Shown: positions 23,053 to 32,210 of the stretch, piece after piece
How positions within the stretch are numbered: position 1 is the first letter of the stretch
How the letters are laid out: the number at the start of each line of letters is the position of its first letter
Assembly (NCBI RefSeq): GCF_001425355.1
Contig: NZ_LMQN01000003.1
Coordinates: forward strand, 1-64,000
Source: Chryseobacterium sp. Leaf405
GTDB taxonomy: Bacteria > Bacteroidota > Bacteroidia > Flavobacteriales > Weeksellaceae
Length of the DNA stretch: 64,000 nucleotides
Reading direction: 5' to 3'
Translations under genes and position numbers: made by a program
The notes under the pieces: generated by a model
What the model was told of the DNA's origin: nothing
The model's input: the letters and a program-made list of their open reading frames with translations, nothing else
Database searches by the model: none

Positions 23053-26050
23053 TATTTGTGGTTTTTAAGAAAATTTTTACAATTGTTCCTGTAGGTTTAT
23101 GAACCTGAAAACTGATTTTTGCATTAATTTTTTGGCTCAGTTGGATCACCATGTGTAATCCCAAACCATAATTTTTAAATACAAAATTTTCAGTTTCTAT
23201 TTTTTCACAAACCTCAGAATAATAGTCAAGCTGTCTTTGAGACATTCCTTTTCCGGTATCAAAAATACCAATTTCTATTTTATCATTTTCTTCATCGACT
23301 TTTATCAGGATTTCTCCTGAGTGGGTATATTTCACCGCATTGTCGATAAGATTATGTAAAATTGTTGAAAGTATTTTTTTATTAGCTTTTATTTTTAATT
23401 CAGGGTCACAAAGATTTTTTATTGTGGTATCATTATTTGTCGCTATCGGCTCAAAAAGAAGCCTTTTAGTTTCTATAATTTCGTGCAAATAATACTCTTC
23501 TTCCTCTACAATCTTCTCTTCTTTGTACAATTCGCTATACCCTTTCAGACCTAAAGTGAATTTATATAACTGTTCGGATGCTTTATAGAGTCCGTCGAAA
23601 TATTTCTTCTGAGACAGCGGATCTTCTACTTCCGTAAGTTTCTGAGATAATAGGGTAATAAATTTTACAGGAGTTGTAATATCATGACTGATGCTTTCCA
23701 TCATTTTCTGCTGATATTCAGATTCGTTTTTGAATTTATTTTTTGCCATCTCAAGATTATCAGCAGTTTCTTTCAATTGTTGGTTTCTGCTGTTGAGATT
23801 TGTTTTTAATGTTTTAACTGTTCTTTTAAGAAAATTAGTCCGCATCTGAATGACAAGGAGGATCAACATAATTACTAAAAGAACTCCCAAAGTTTTAAAC
23901 CACATCGTCTCATAAAAGAAAGGTTCAATTTCAATAAAAATCTTTTTATAGGCAAAATCTCCGTTTTCGGAAATTAAAAATCTTACAGTAAGCGTATAAT
24001 TACCGGGAGAAACATGGCTTAATATATATTTTCGGTCGCTTTTAGCATCTTCCCATTTGCTGTTTTCTCCATTTTCAAGCTTAGTCCCGACATAAATATT
24101 TTCAATATTGTGGTAGTAAGGAATATCAAAGTAAATCTCCACATCTTTATAATCACTTCTTAATCGAAGGGTATCTTTAAAACTAATAGTATTTTTAACA
24201 TTTTTGGCCCTTTCAATAAATATCTGGTTCGGCTTTGGATAATGGGTTTTAATTTCTTTTGGCTTGAAAAATACAAAACCTTCCATAGATGGAAATACAA
24301 AATCTCCGTTTTCAAGAATATTTCCCGAAGGATTGGCACTTCCGTTAAATTCATTATTCAGAAAACCGTCGTCTGTTGTATATCGGTAATAAGTAACTTT
24401 AGAATTTCTGTCTTTAACATAATTCAAAAGCATTTTTTTAGAAACTTTGAAAAGTCCGTTGTTAGATGAAATCCACAGAGAACCGCCAGAATCTTCCAAC
24501 ATATGATGAGCATTAGCAATTTCCCCTGTTTTATCATATGGCATTTTAATAATTTCCGTATTTTTAAGAAAGTAAATACCATTATTATAGGTGGTGAACC
24601 AAAATGTTCCATCATCTAACTTCTGAATTTCTTTAATAATTAAATCTTTTGCAAAATGTTTTATTACTTTTTTCTTAGATAAAGACAAAAGATATATCCC
24701 TTCGCTGGTTCCTACATACAGAAGATCGTCTGTGTATTGTTTAACGAAATTAATACTGTTGCTAAACTTAAAAATATTTTCAGCTTTTTTAAATCGATCA
24801 TCAGAAAATACATACAGAAAATAATTTTTGAAATTAAGATCGGTTACCCCTACAATAAAATTTTTATCTGTTTTAAATATATTTTGAACCTGTTTTTGAT
24901 GAAATTCTACAGACTCATTTTTTTTATATTGTGAAGATTTTAATTTTCGCTGTACTTTATTGAATTCTGTATAGAGTATATTATCTGAATTATCGTATAG
25001 TAAAAACCGTCGGTCGTTCCTAACACTTGTGGGAAAATTTTTCTTTACTTTATCTCTGGAATATTCAAAACCAAACTTTGTAATCACTGAATTTTCGCTA
25101 AATGGCATAGCTTCATACGTAACCTCTCCCATATAAGGAATGTTTTTTTGAGGAATATAAAAGTTGGAGAGGTTAATAACATTCAAGCCTTTTACTACAT
25201 TTCCGAAATACAGCTTCTGGTTTTCTTCATCATAGAATATACAGTACAAAAATTCTTTTTCAATTTCTTTATATTCTATAAGAAAAGTAAGTGTAGGAAT
25301 GCCATTTACTACTTTACTTATATAAATACTCCCATTATTGATTACAAAAACCTGTTTGTTTCCTTGATGCCAATATATCCTAGATTTAGGATCATTATAT
25401 AAAGATGTATCATTCAGATAAGATTTCAATCCCTTGTTGAGAGCTATTATTCTTTTATTTTGAATATCAGCTATATAAATAATACCATCATGTTCAAAAA
25501 CATTTCTCAGGTTTTTTACCTTAAAATTTGAAGTTATTATTTTTTCAAATCCCTTTTTATCCTTATAAATAATTTTTTTATCTCCAAAAAAATATATTCC
25601 TGAATTGGTTTCTATGAAATAGCCATAAACTTCTGGAGAGAAATAATAATCGAAACTGTTTTTATAGAATCTTTTATAAACATTCTTATTAAATATTGTA
25701 TAATTTTTGAATGCACCTTCAGAAGGTAAAACTTTTACATTGCGACCTACAATTAGAACACTATTTTCATCATTATTATTAAATGAAATAAAATCATTAT
25801 TCTCATTACGTAAAAAATCTTTAAAACTTACATTCTTTACTTTAAAATCATTAAATAATAAAAAATTTTTTCCATCATACCTTAAAATACCATTATCTGT
25901 CGTCATCCATAAAAAGCCGTACTTATCTTTGATGATGTCTTTAATGCTATTTTGAGGTAAACCTTCATTCATCCCATATCGCTGAGAGGTGTAATGTTGC
26001 GCATGGAACATTAGTGAACAGAGCATAAAAAGGACGGAAAATAACCTCAT
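23045..26050 (-). CDS. Sensor histidine kinase with two-component propeller and Y_Y_Y
   Basis: The 1001-residue protein has a signal peptide (to about residue 17, LMFHAQ) and a periplasmic ligand-sensing region with propeller repeats (YGFLWMTTDNGILRYDG, TFWFTTYNNGIYFL, GSLWISSNNGLFKVS). A Y_Y_Y domain (about 620-700), a transmembrane segment near 715-735, a coiled coil, HisKA with SISHDITTP (His near 787) and HATPase_c with NAVKYTHSG, DTGKGMS and GLGLH follow. This is the hybrid-two-component-like sensor of Bacteroidota, here without fused AraC; the response regulator is separate. The ligand is unknown. Confidence 0.92.
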   Translation of the reverse strand: MRLFSVLFMLCSLMFHAQHYTSQRYGMNEGLPQNSIKDIIKDKYGFLWMTTDNGILRYDGKNFLLFNDFKVKNVSFKDFLRNENNDFISFNNNDENSVLIVGRNVKVLPSEGAFKNYTIFNKNVYKRFYKNSFDYYFSPEVYGYFIETNSGIYFFGDKKIIYKDKKGFEKIITSNFKVKNLRNVFEHDGIIYIADIQNKRIIALNKGLKSYLNDTSLYNDPKSRIYWHQGNKQVFVINNGSIYISKVVNGIPTLTFLIEYKEIEKEFLYCIFYDEENQKLYFGNVVKGLNVINLSNFYIPQKNIPYMGEVTYEAMPFSENSVITKFGFEYSRDKVKKNFPTSVRNDRRFLLYDNSDNILYTEFNKVQRKLKSSQYKKNESVEFHQKQVQNIFKTDKNFIVGVTDLNFKNYFLYVFSDDRFKKAENIFKFSNSINFVKQYTDDLLYVGTSEGIYLLSLSKKKVIKHFAKDLIIKEIQKLDDGTFWFTTYNNGIYFLKNTEIIKMPYDKTGEIANAHHMLEDSGGSLWISSNNGLFKVSKKMLLNYVKDRNSKVTYYRYTTDDGFLNNEFNGSANPSGNILENGDFVFPSMEGFVFFKPKEIKTHYPKPNQIFIERAKNVKNTISFKDTLRLRSDYKDVEIYFDIPYYHNIENIYVGTKLENGENSKWEDAKSDRKYILSHVSPGNYTLTVRFLISENGDFAYKKIFIEIEPFFYETMWFKTLGVLLVIMLILLVIQMRTNFLKRTVKTLKTNLNSRNQQLKETADNLEMAKNKFKNESEYQQKMMESISHDITTPVKFITLLSQKLTEVEDPLSQKKYFDGLYKASEQLYKFTLGLKGYSELYKEEKIVEEEEYYLHEIIETKRLLFEPIATNNDTTIKNLCDPELKIKANKKILSTILHNLIDNAVKYTHSGEILIKVDEENDKIEIGIFDTGKGMSQRQLDYYSEVCEKIETENFVFKNYGLGLHMVIQLSQKINAKISFQVHKPTGTIVKIFLKTTNNE

Positions 26051-26078
26051 TAATCTCGATTGTTAGTTTTTATTGTAG

Positions 26079-26086
26079 CAAATATA
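26079..26086 (-). promoter_or_regulatory. -7 box of the kinase operon
   Basis: On the minus strand TATATTTG, 29 bases before the ATG. It is preceded by CTTGTAATAT, a partial match to the half-site TTTGTAATATT found at 26336. Confidence 0.5.
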
Positions 26087-26335
26087 TTACAAGTTTGTAG
26101 AATTTATTCTATAGAGATGTCAAATTCCTATTACATTTTAATAAATATTTATTTTAAATTATCTATTATACATTATGTTAAATGCATAAAATCATTAGAA
26201 ATAATAAAAACAAAGATTAATTTCATTAAATTATTGATAATAAAAAAATAACATATTACATAATTCACAAAACGCTTATTAATTTTTTTAACAAATTTTT
26301 AGCAAAATCTTTCATTGTAATTAAAATACTACAGC

Positions 26336-26357
26336 TTTGTAATATTAATATTACAAA
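26336..26357 (+). promoter_or_regulatory. Perfect 22-bp palindrome TTTGTAATATT and its mirror
   Basis: An exact 11+11 palindrome, 31 bases upstream of a TATATTTG -7 box (26388-26395) and 75 bases before the ATG of a decayed QVGI-type gene. A variant stands upstream of the intact QVGI-type gene at 43996-44035. Candidate activator site. Confidence 0.5.
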
Positions 26358-26432
26358 CTTTATTCTTTCAATCAATAATAAATCGAATATATTTGAAACA
26401 AGAAAATGAATACTATTTAACTAATAAAAACC

Positions 26433-26535
26433 ATGAAAAACAAATTATTTCTCTTAACCATAACAGGATGTTACTAACAACCATTTTCCCAGGTTGGAAT
26501 TAGCACCAATAATGTACTTTCAAATACTTAAAAAT
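26433..26535 (+). pseudogene. Decayed start of a QVGI-type secreted protein gene
   Basis: Frame 1 gives MKNKLFLLTITG then breaks; the next frame gives LLTTIFP, and a third gives QVGISTNNVLSNT and a stop. Joined, these form a signal peptide ending before QVGI, exactly as in the intact protein at 42691-43854 (FLLSQVGIATD). At least two frameshifts and a lost body make it a pseudogene. A -7 box and palindrome are retained upstream. Nothing else gene-like is present in 26051-26853 apart from the promoter and terminator sites listed. Confidence 0.55.
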
Positions 26536-26706
26536 TATCTCTTCCAATTTGTAATGATCTTTATTTTCATTCAAAATTATTTAGAGTTTCAAAAAAATTT
26601 AAAATATTAATTAGTTAGTAGTTTATTTAATTTGACCTGCAGAGTTTGACTTTGTAGATCGTTTATCAGGCAAAAGATCCTAAGACACAAATTTATGATG
26701 ATGACT

Positions 26707-26738
26707 ATCACATTAGATTTTTTCTAATGTGATTTTTG
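26707..26738 (+). terminator. Terminator after the decayed gene
   Basis: ATCACATTAGA / TCTAATGTGAT, a perfect 11-bp stem with a TTTTT loop and TTTTTG after it. Confidence 0.7.
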
Positions 26739-26815
26739 CAATAGATTATCAGGCAACAATCACAACAATGCTGAAATAAAAGTTTTAATAAATTAAAAGA
26801 ATGATATTTGTTCAT

Positions 26816-26823
26816 TATTTTTG
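26816..26823 (+). promoter_or_regulatory. -7 box of the DUF1826-like gene
   Basis: TATTTTTG, 30 bases before the ATG at 26854. It excludes the in-frame TTG at 26821 as the start. Confidence 0.45.
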
Positions 26824-26853
26824 CAACAAATCACTAATCTGGCATTTGTAAAT

Positions 26854-27552
26854 ATGACTGGTAAATTTTCTGAAAGCAATCAAATTGAAGTAGTTTCTAG
26901 CTTTTATGAGCTTATTAATACTGCTTTTCAAAGCACAAAGAACACCATATGCTGGGAGAGAAATTTGGCTGGGGATTTTGAAGAAATTGTATCACAACTT
27001 CAATTAAAAGAGAATATTACAGAAGTTTTGATTGAAGATCTTTTAGTTCTGAAACTATCAGAAAAAGGTAATATGGCACGGGAAATTATCTTAAATGATT
27101 TACAGTTACTAACTGATTTTGGGGCTTTACCTTCCCTTAATTTACTCAAAAATTACGACCGAGACAATGAGTTTGATTTCATTTCTACCGATGTTTATTC
27201 ATACCATGTGGATCGTTCCCCCGTTGGAACGGATACTTTTTTATGTACTTATCATGGTGCTGCAAGTGATATTCTCCCCAATGACCAGGTCACACAAAAA
27301 ATTTTGATTCCTGAAATCAGGGAAAAGCTGAGGGCATTACATGACGGTCCTGAAATAGAATTTGAAGGATTTTTAAAAGAATATTTTTTCGATTTACATT
27401 ACCAACCCAAACCCAATGCAAAACCTGTTAACTTAGGATTAGGTCATCTTTGGCGTCTGGCGGTCGATCATCCTACACAGAAAGTTTTACCTTGTGTTCA
27501 TCGGGCACCAAGAGAAAATGATGGTGAATATCGGTTGCTATTAATATGTTAA
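26854..27552 (+). CDS. DUF1826-like protein, possible Fe/2OG-type fold
   Basis: From the ATG at 26854 the product has 232 residues (MTGKFSESNQ...). The C-terminal half shows YHVDRSPVGTDTFLCTYHGAAS and, near the end, PCVHRAPRENDGEYRLLLIC. These correspond, from memory, to conserved blocks of DUF1826. HVD as an HxD pair, a distant His (VHRAP) and a following Arg match the facial-triad order of Fe(II)/2-oxoglutarate oxygenases; this is a pattern observation, not a proven relationship. It is followed by a serine hydrolase and an FAD/NAD(P) protein, with gaps of 105 and 139 bases. Confidence 0.7.
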   Translation: MTGKFSESNQIEVVSSFYELINTAFQSTKNTICWERNLAGDFEEIVSQLQLKENITEVLIEDLLVLKLSEKGNMAREIILNDLQLLTDFGALPSLNLLKNYDRDNEFDFISTDVYSYHVDRSPVGTDTFLCTYHGAASDILPNDQVTQKILIPEIREKLRALHDGPEIEFEGFLKEYFFDLHYQPKPNAKPVNLGLGHLWRLAVDHPTQKVLPCVHRAPRENDGEYRLLLIC

Positions 27553-27657
27553 TTTTAAAATTTGATTAACGCTTTTTAGGTGTTGACATCATACAAAAGA
27601 GTTGAAATTTTTATTTAGTTTTATATATTAATCAAAGATTGGCAATCATAACATCAT

Positions 27658-28788
27658 ATGAAAAAGATATTAACGGCATTTACAGTAGGAACATCAGCAA
27701 TAGTTGCTGCTATTTATCTTTCAGGATACGGATATATTTTTAAAGCGGCAGCCCTCAATTTAAAAAAAGGTCCTGCAACCCCTTCTACTGATGATGAAGA
27801 AAAATTTCCATCCCGTTTAGTTTCTAATTTTAAACCCAAACTCTGGGAAAAAGACATTGCTTATAATAGGAATACCCTATCAGAAACAATTATCAAAGAC
27901 CTAAAAAAAACCAGAACATCTTCTCTGCTTATTATTCGTGATGGGAAGCTATTACATGAACAATATTGGAAAAACCATACTTCTTCTTCTCTTACGAATT
28001 CATTTTCCATGGCAAAAGGTATCCTGTCAATGCTTGTAGGTTGCGCTATCGACGACGGTTATTTAAGTTCTGAAGACCAACTCATATCAACTGTACTTCC
28101 CGAATACTCTGAGAATCGTTATGGAAAACATCTTACCTTTCGACATTTAATGACGATGCAGGCAGGATTGGATTGGAATGAAGAATACCGTCATCCTTTT
28201 GAGGAAAACTCTAAACAATACTTCACAGACGATCTTACCGCACAACTTGCCGAGGTTGATTTTAAAGAAATGCCAGGAGAAAAATATGAATACCAAAGTG
28301 CCGCCGCACAGCTTTTGGGGTTGGCTTTAAAAAAAACAATCCGTACACATCTTGCCACTTACCTATCCGATAAAATCTGGAAGCATCTTGGAATGGAGCA
28401 TCCTGCTAAATGGAGTACCGACGAAAAAGGAATGGAAAAAGCTTTTTGCTGTATTCACGCAACCCCCAGAGATTTTGCAAAAATAGGACAGCTCATCTTA
28501 CAGAATGGCTACTGGGAAGGTAAACAGCTCATCAATGAAAGCTATTGTAAAAGAATGCTTACTCCAACAAAGGCAAATGATGCCTTCTGTTTCACCGTAT
28601 GGGCTGATGACGAAAGCGAAATAAAATACCGCTTCTTCTACGGGTTTCTGGGACAGTTTATCATAATTATTCCTGAAAAGAAGATGGTTATCGTAAAAAC
28701 AGGATTATATAACGGACTTGATGTTGACAAGAAAAAAAGACCTCTCCAAGTAAAATTACTGGTTGAAGAACTTTCTGTTATAAGCTAA
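27658..28788 (+). CDS. Serine hydrolase, class C beta-lactamase-like
   Basis: The 376-residue protein has an N-terminal membrane anchor or signal (about 1-24). The penicillin-binding fold shows SMAK (SxxK with the nucleophile Ser, about 118-121), YEYQSA, where class C enzymes have YxN (here Tyr-x-x-Ser), and a C-terminal block FYGFLGQFIIIIPEKKMVIVKTG. It belongs to the DUF-style beta-lactamase family that includes esterases and peptidases. The variant second motif makes a true beta-lactamase unlikely. Substrate unknown. Confidence 0.85.
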   Translation: MKKILTAFTVGTSAIVAAIYLSGYGYIFKAAALNLKKGPATPSTDDEEKFPSRLVSNFKPKLWEKDIAYNRNTLSETIIKDLKKTRTSSLLIIRDGKLLHEQYWKNHTSSSLTNSFSMAKGILSMLVGCAIDDGYLSSEDQLISTVLPEYSENRYGKHLTFRHLMTMQAGLDWNEEYRHPFEENSKQYFTDDLTAQLAEVDFKEMPGEKYEYQSAAAQLLGLALKKTIRTHLATYLSDKIWKHLGMEHPAKWSTDEKGMEKAFCCIHATPRDFAKIGQLILQNGYWEGKQLINESYCKRMLTPTKANDAFCFTVWADDESEIKYRFFYGFLGQFIIIIPEKKMVIVKTGLYNGLDVDKKKRPLQVKLLVEELSVIS

Positions 28789-28927
28789 TTAATATCTTTA
28801 GAGTGTTTTTGAAGATGTAATTTTTTTTTCAGTAAACAGGCATACTTATTGCAAATTGTGAGGTAGACTAAATGAGATGAACAAAATAGGCATTTGATTT
28901 AGTTTCACATCACAAAATATTCATTAC

Positions 28928-30652
28928 ATGAAAAAAATCGACAGCATCGCTATTATCGGAGGAGGACCGGCTGCTTTGTTCCTAATTAAACATTTGATCT
29001 CCGAGCAGGTATTTCCTGATAAACTTTTTATATTCGAAAAAAGCAACAGACTTGGAGCAGGAATGCCTTACAGTGAAAGAGGGGCTAATATTGAACATGT
29101 AGCCAACGTCTCTGCCAACGAACTTCCTGAGTTACCAGAAACTTTTTTATCATATTTACAACGTAAACCTGATGAGGATGAAACACATTTTATGTATCAA
29201 GGAAACATTAATGCTTTTAAAGTCATGCCAAGACTTCTTCTGGGAAATTATCTTGAAGAACAATTCAATATTTTACTGAATCAGGCAATAAAGCTTGGTA
29301 TTACTGTAAAAGTGTATAAAGAAACTGCTGTGACGGATATTCGAAAGAAAGACGATATTTTCGTCATCATTACAGAGAGCGGAGAGGAAATAAAGTGCTC
29401 AAAAACCATTATCTGCACAGGACATCACTGGCCAAAAAATCATGAGGAAAAAGTAAAAGGCTGGTATGATTCACCCTATCCACCTTCGAAGTTCACACAT
29501 TCGACAAATTATCCGGTTGCCATTCGTGGAACTTCATTGACGGCCATTGATGCCGTAAAAACGCTGGCAAGACTCAACGGAAGTTTTACAGAAAAAAACA
29601 ATGAACTGATCTATACCTTGAAAGACACGAGTGAAAATTTTTCAATGACTCTTTTTTCAAAGAACAGTTATTTACCTGCTTTAAGATTTCACTCTGAGGG
29701 AAGTCCCTATTCGGAAGGATGGATCATGTCACAAGAAGAAATTTTTGAATACAAACAAAATAATGGTGGTTTTGTAGATCTCGATTACATCTTCGAACGT
29801 AACTTTAAAAAACCGCTTCAGAAAAAAAACGAGAAATTTTATCATGAAATAAAAGATCTCACTATTGAGCAGTTTGTAGAAAAAATGTTGAGTATAAGGA
29901 ATGAATTAGACAGCTTCGAATTATTTAAAGCAGAATATTATGAAGCTAAGAAATCCATAGAAAGACACCAAACAATTGCATGGAAAGAAACACTTTCAGC
30001 TTTCAGCTATGCCATTAATTATCCCGCAAAACATTTTTCAGCAGAAGATATGCTGAGAATGCGAAAAACACTCCTTCCGCTTATTTCAGTTATTATTGCC
30101 TCTCTTCCGCAATCTTCTTACAAGGAAATTATTGCATTATACAATGCGGGAATAATAACACTCACCAGTGTGGATGAGCAAAGCTATATCCAACCAGATG
30201 AAAAACAAGGCATTACCTATCATTACACCGACACCAGCGGAAACAAAAAATCTGAATACTTTAAATTATATATCGATGCCATCGGTCAGCAGCCCATTCA
30301 ATTTAATGAGATTCCTTTTGAAGGTCTTCGTTCAGCAGGAAGCATAAGTTCAGGTTACTTAAAATTTAGAGATAAAAATGAAGCAGAAGTTGCCCTAAAA
30401 AAAGGTAATGACAATATTCTGAAATTGGAACCCGATTATTTTTATCTGAGAGTAAATGGTCTCAATATCAATGACAATTTCCAGGCGTTGGATTATTACG
30501 GTGAAGCAACAGACAGCCTATTTATCATGTCCGTTCCCTTCATTGCAGGTCTAAACCCCGATTATTCCGGACTTGATTTCTGCGATACTGCTGGTAAGAG
30601 AATTGCTCTTGCATTAAAACAAAATTCCGGTGAAGATCAGTTGGTATCATAA
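28928..30652 (+). CDS. FAD/NAD(P)-binding protein (NAD_binding_9 type)
   Basis: The 574-residue protein begins with a dinucleotide-binding fold, SIAIIGGGPAALFLIKHLI (G-x-G-x-x-A), then RLGAGMPYSERGANIEHVANV. An inner CTGHHWPKNHEEK block and a late LNPDYSGLDFCDTAGKR block follow. Long FAD-NAD(P) proteins of this kind are often annotated as hydroxyacylglutathione-hydrolase-like or amino-acid N-hydroxylase-like. No substrate can be given. Last gene of the cluster; a terminator follows at 30726. Confidence 0.85.
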   Translation: MKKIDSIAIIGGGPAALFLIKHLISEQVFPDKLFIFEKSNRLGAGMPYSERGANIEHVANVSANELPELPETFLSYLQRKPDEDETHFMYQGNINAFKVMPRLLLGNYLEEQFNILLNQAIKLGITVKVYKETAVTDIRKKDDIFVIITESGEEIKCSKTIICTGHHWPKNHEEKVKGWYDSPYPPSKFTHSTNYPVAIRGTSLTAIDAVKTLARLNGSFTEKNNELIYTLKDTSENFSMTLFSKNSYLPALRFHSEGSPYSEGWIMSQEEIFEYKQNNGGFVDLDYIFERNFKKPLQKKNEKFYHEIKDLTIEQFVEKMLSIRNELDSFELFKAEYYEAKKSIERHQTIAWKETLSAFSYAINYPAKHFSAEDMLRMRKTLLPLISVIIASLPQSSYKEIIALYNAGIITLTSVDEQSYIQPDEKQGITYHYTDTSGNKKSEYFKLYIDAIGQQPIQFNEIPFEGLRSAGSISSGYLKFRDKNEAEVALKKGNDNILKLEPDYFYLRVNGLNINDNFQALDYYGEATDSLFIMSVPFIAGLNPDYSGLDFCDTAGKRIALALKQNSGEDQLVS

Positions 30653-30725
30653 AATAATAATGAAAGTAGGAATAAAGTGTTTTTATTCCCTCTGTGATTG
30701 AGCTAAACTAATTGAAGTTAATATT

Positions 30726-30772
30726 AAACCCGTTTAAACTTTTTTAGAAAAGAGTTTAAACAGGTTTTTAGT
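30726..30772 (+). terminator. Terminator after the FAD protein gene
   Basis: AAACCCGTTTAAACT / AGTTTAAACAGGTTT, a 15-base stem with one mismatch, then TTTAGTTTG. A smaller GGAATAAA hairpin precedes it at 30669-30689. Confidence 0.65.
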
Positions 30773-31092
30773 TTGTTTTGTACTGATTAATTTCTCTTAT
30801 TAATATTAAAAAAATGCCGATTGTTATCACCCTCTGATTCACCAAAACTGGAAGATAAAATATATAACAATTTGTAATTTTATCTCCTTCCCCTGCAAAA
30901 GATTTGACAGTCTAACATGATCTTTAAGTTCAGTTTGATAGAGCTGGGATTATGATTAATCTATTCAATATAGCTCCATTATCAAATTTAATAACGTTTA
31001 TATGAAATCATTAAGTAAAGTAAACTATTATAAAAAAATTTAATATAAATATTTTTCATAAAATGAGTATTTTGCAGAATTAAAATTAAATT
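30773..31092. other. Intergenic region with no recognised element
   Basis: 320 AT-rich bases before the aspartic-protease-like gene. I see no frame, repeat or strong hairpin in it. A promoter for the next gene should be here, but no clean -33/-7 pair was found. Confidence 0.5.
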
Positions 31093-32028
31093 ATGCTACT
31101 TAGAACATTTATTTCGTTCTGTGTGTTTGTCTCTATGATCACAGTTAATGCCCAAGATATAGAATGGATTCCATTTAAATGGACTGGGGATACAATTTCT
31201 GGAAAATATTTTGAAAAGTCTGCAATAGTTATTCCTTTAAAAATAGACAATATTCCTGCCAGCTTTAATATGCAGTTTGATTTAGGTGCTGTTCGAACTG
31301 TCATTTACGGAAATTCAATCCAGCCTTATTTAGATGCATATCCTGACCTGAAAAGCAAAATTGACACCTCCAAAACGTTTCTAATTCAAGGTGTAAACAA
31401 TCCTATGTTTGTCAATACAACACTAAAAATGGGTACTACTTCTTTTAAGGGGGTTGATGTAGGTTACTATAAAAATTACGGTAGCACCATAAGCAAAGAA
31501 TCGATGCTAGTCGATACTGAAAAACATATTGGGACACTCGGGCCCGATATGTTCCAAAATAAAATCCTTATTATTGATTATCCAAACAAAAGAATTGGGG
31601 TCTGCGAAGTTTTGCCAAAACAATATGAATCGGCAACTTTTCAACCATTTAAGAGCGATGACGGAAGACCAAAAATCCCACTCAATATCAATGGTAAAAG
31701 CCAAGATGTTATGTTCGACACCGGTTCAAGTCTTTTTACATTGACAGCCACTAAAAAAGACGCGCTTGAAGCATCTACCCCTAAAATAGTTGATTCTTTA
31801 AGCGTATCTAGTTGGGGTAAAATGCTTACATACTATGGAGTGAAGACTAAAAAGCCTATAAAATTTGGCAATAAGGTTTTAAACGGTTCGCTGGTCTACT
31901 ATGATGAAAAGGAGACCTTTCAGGATTTTTATAAATTTGCTAAAATTTGGGGTCTTACAGGTAATGTTTTTTTCCTTAATAATACCGTTATCATTGATTA
32001 TAAGAAGAAAATTTTTGGAGTGCTGTAG
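31093..32028 (+). CDS. Secreted aspartic-protease-like protein with two DxG motifs
   Basis: The 311-residue protein has a signal peptide (about 1-20, ending VNAQ). It contains MQFDLGAVRT (about 57-66) and later VMFDTGSSLFT (about 209-219), each followed by hydrophobic strands, as in the two lobes of pepsin-like aspartic proteases. The second lobe has the exact DTGSS; the first has DLGA, where the Thr is lost. Secreted or periplasmic. A peptidase role is likely but not proven, and the first-lobe change may lower or abolish activity. Encoded alone. Confidence 0.65.
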   Translation: MLLRTFISFCVFVSMITVNAQDIEWIPFKWTGDTISGKYFEKSAIVIPLKIDNIPASFNMQFDLGAVRTVIYGNSIQPYLDAYPDLKSKIDTSKTFLIQGVNNPMFVNTTLKMGTTSFKGVDVGYYKNYGSTISKESMLVDTEKHIGTLGPDMFQNKILIIDYPNKRIGVCEVLPKQYESATFQPFKSDDGRPKIPLNINGKSQDVMFDTGSSLFTLTATKKDALEASTPKIVDSLSVSSWGKMLTYYGVKTKKPIKFGNKVLNGSLVYYDEKETFQDFYKFAKIWGLTGNVFFLNNTVIIDYKKKIFGVL

Positions 32029-32210
32029 ATATTATAGGTCTTACAATTAGTGCAATTTAGAAGATGTCATTAGAATCTTAAAATTTACTTTCGAAGAAAT
32101 TTACAGTTTTGAAATCTGAACCAAACAACACAAAATATTTATTAATATCAAGGTATAAAAAAAGGCTTTTAATATCTTTTATAGTTTATTACTGATTTGT
32201 TTTGTGCTGA

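Noticed and set aside
26821..26853. TTG at 26821 as start of the DUF1826-like gene
   Set aside because: It lies inside the TATTTTTG -7 box; the ATG at 26854 fits.
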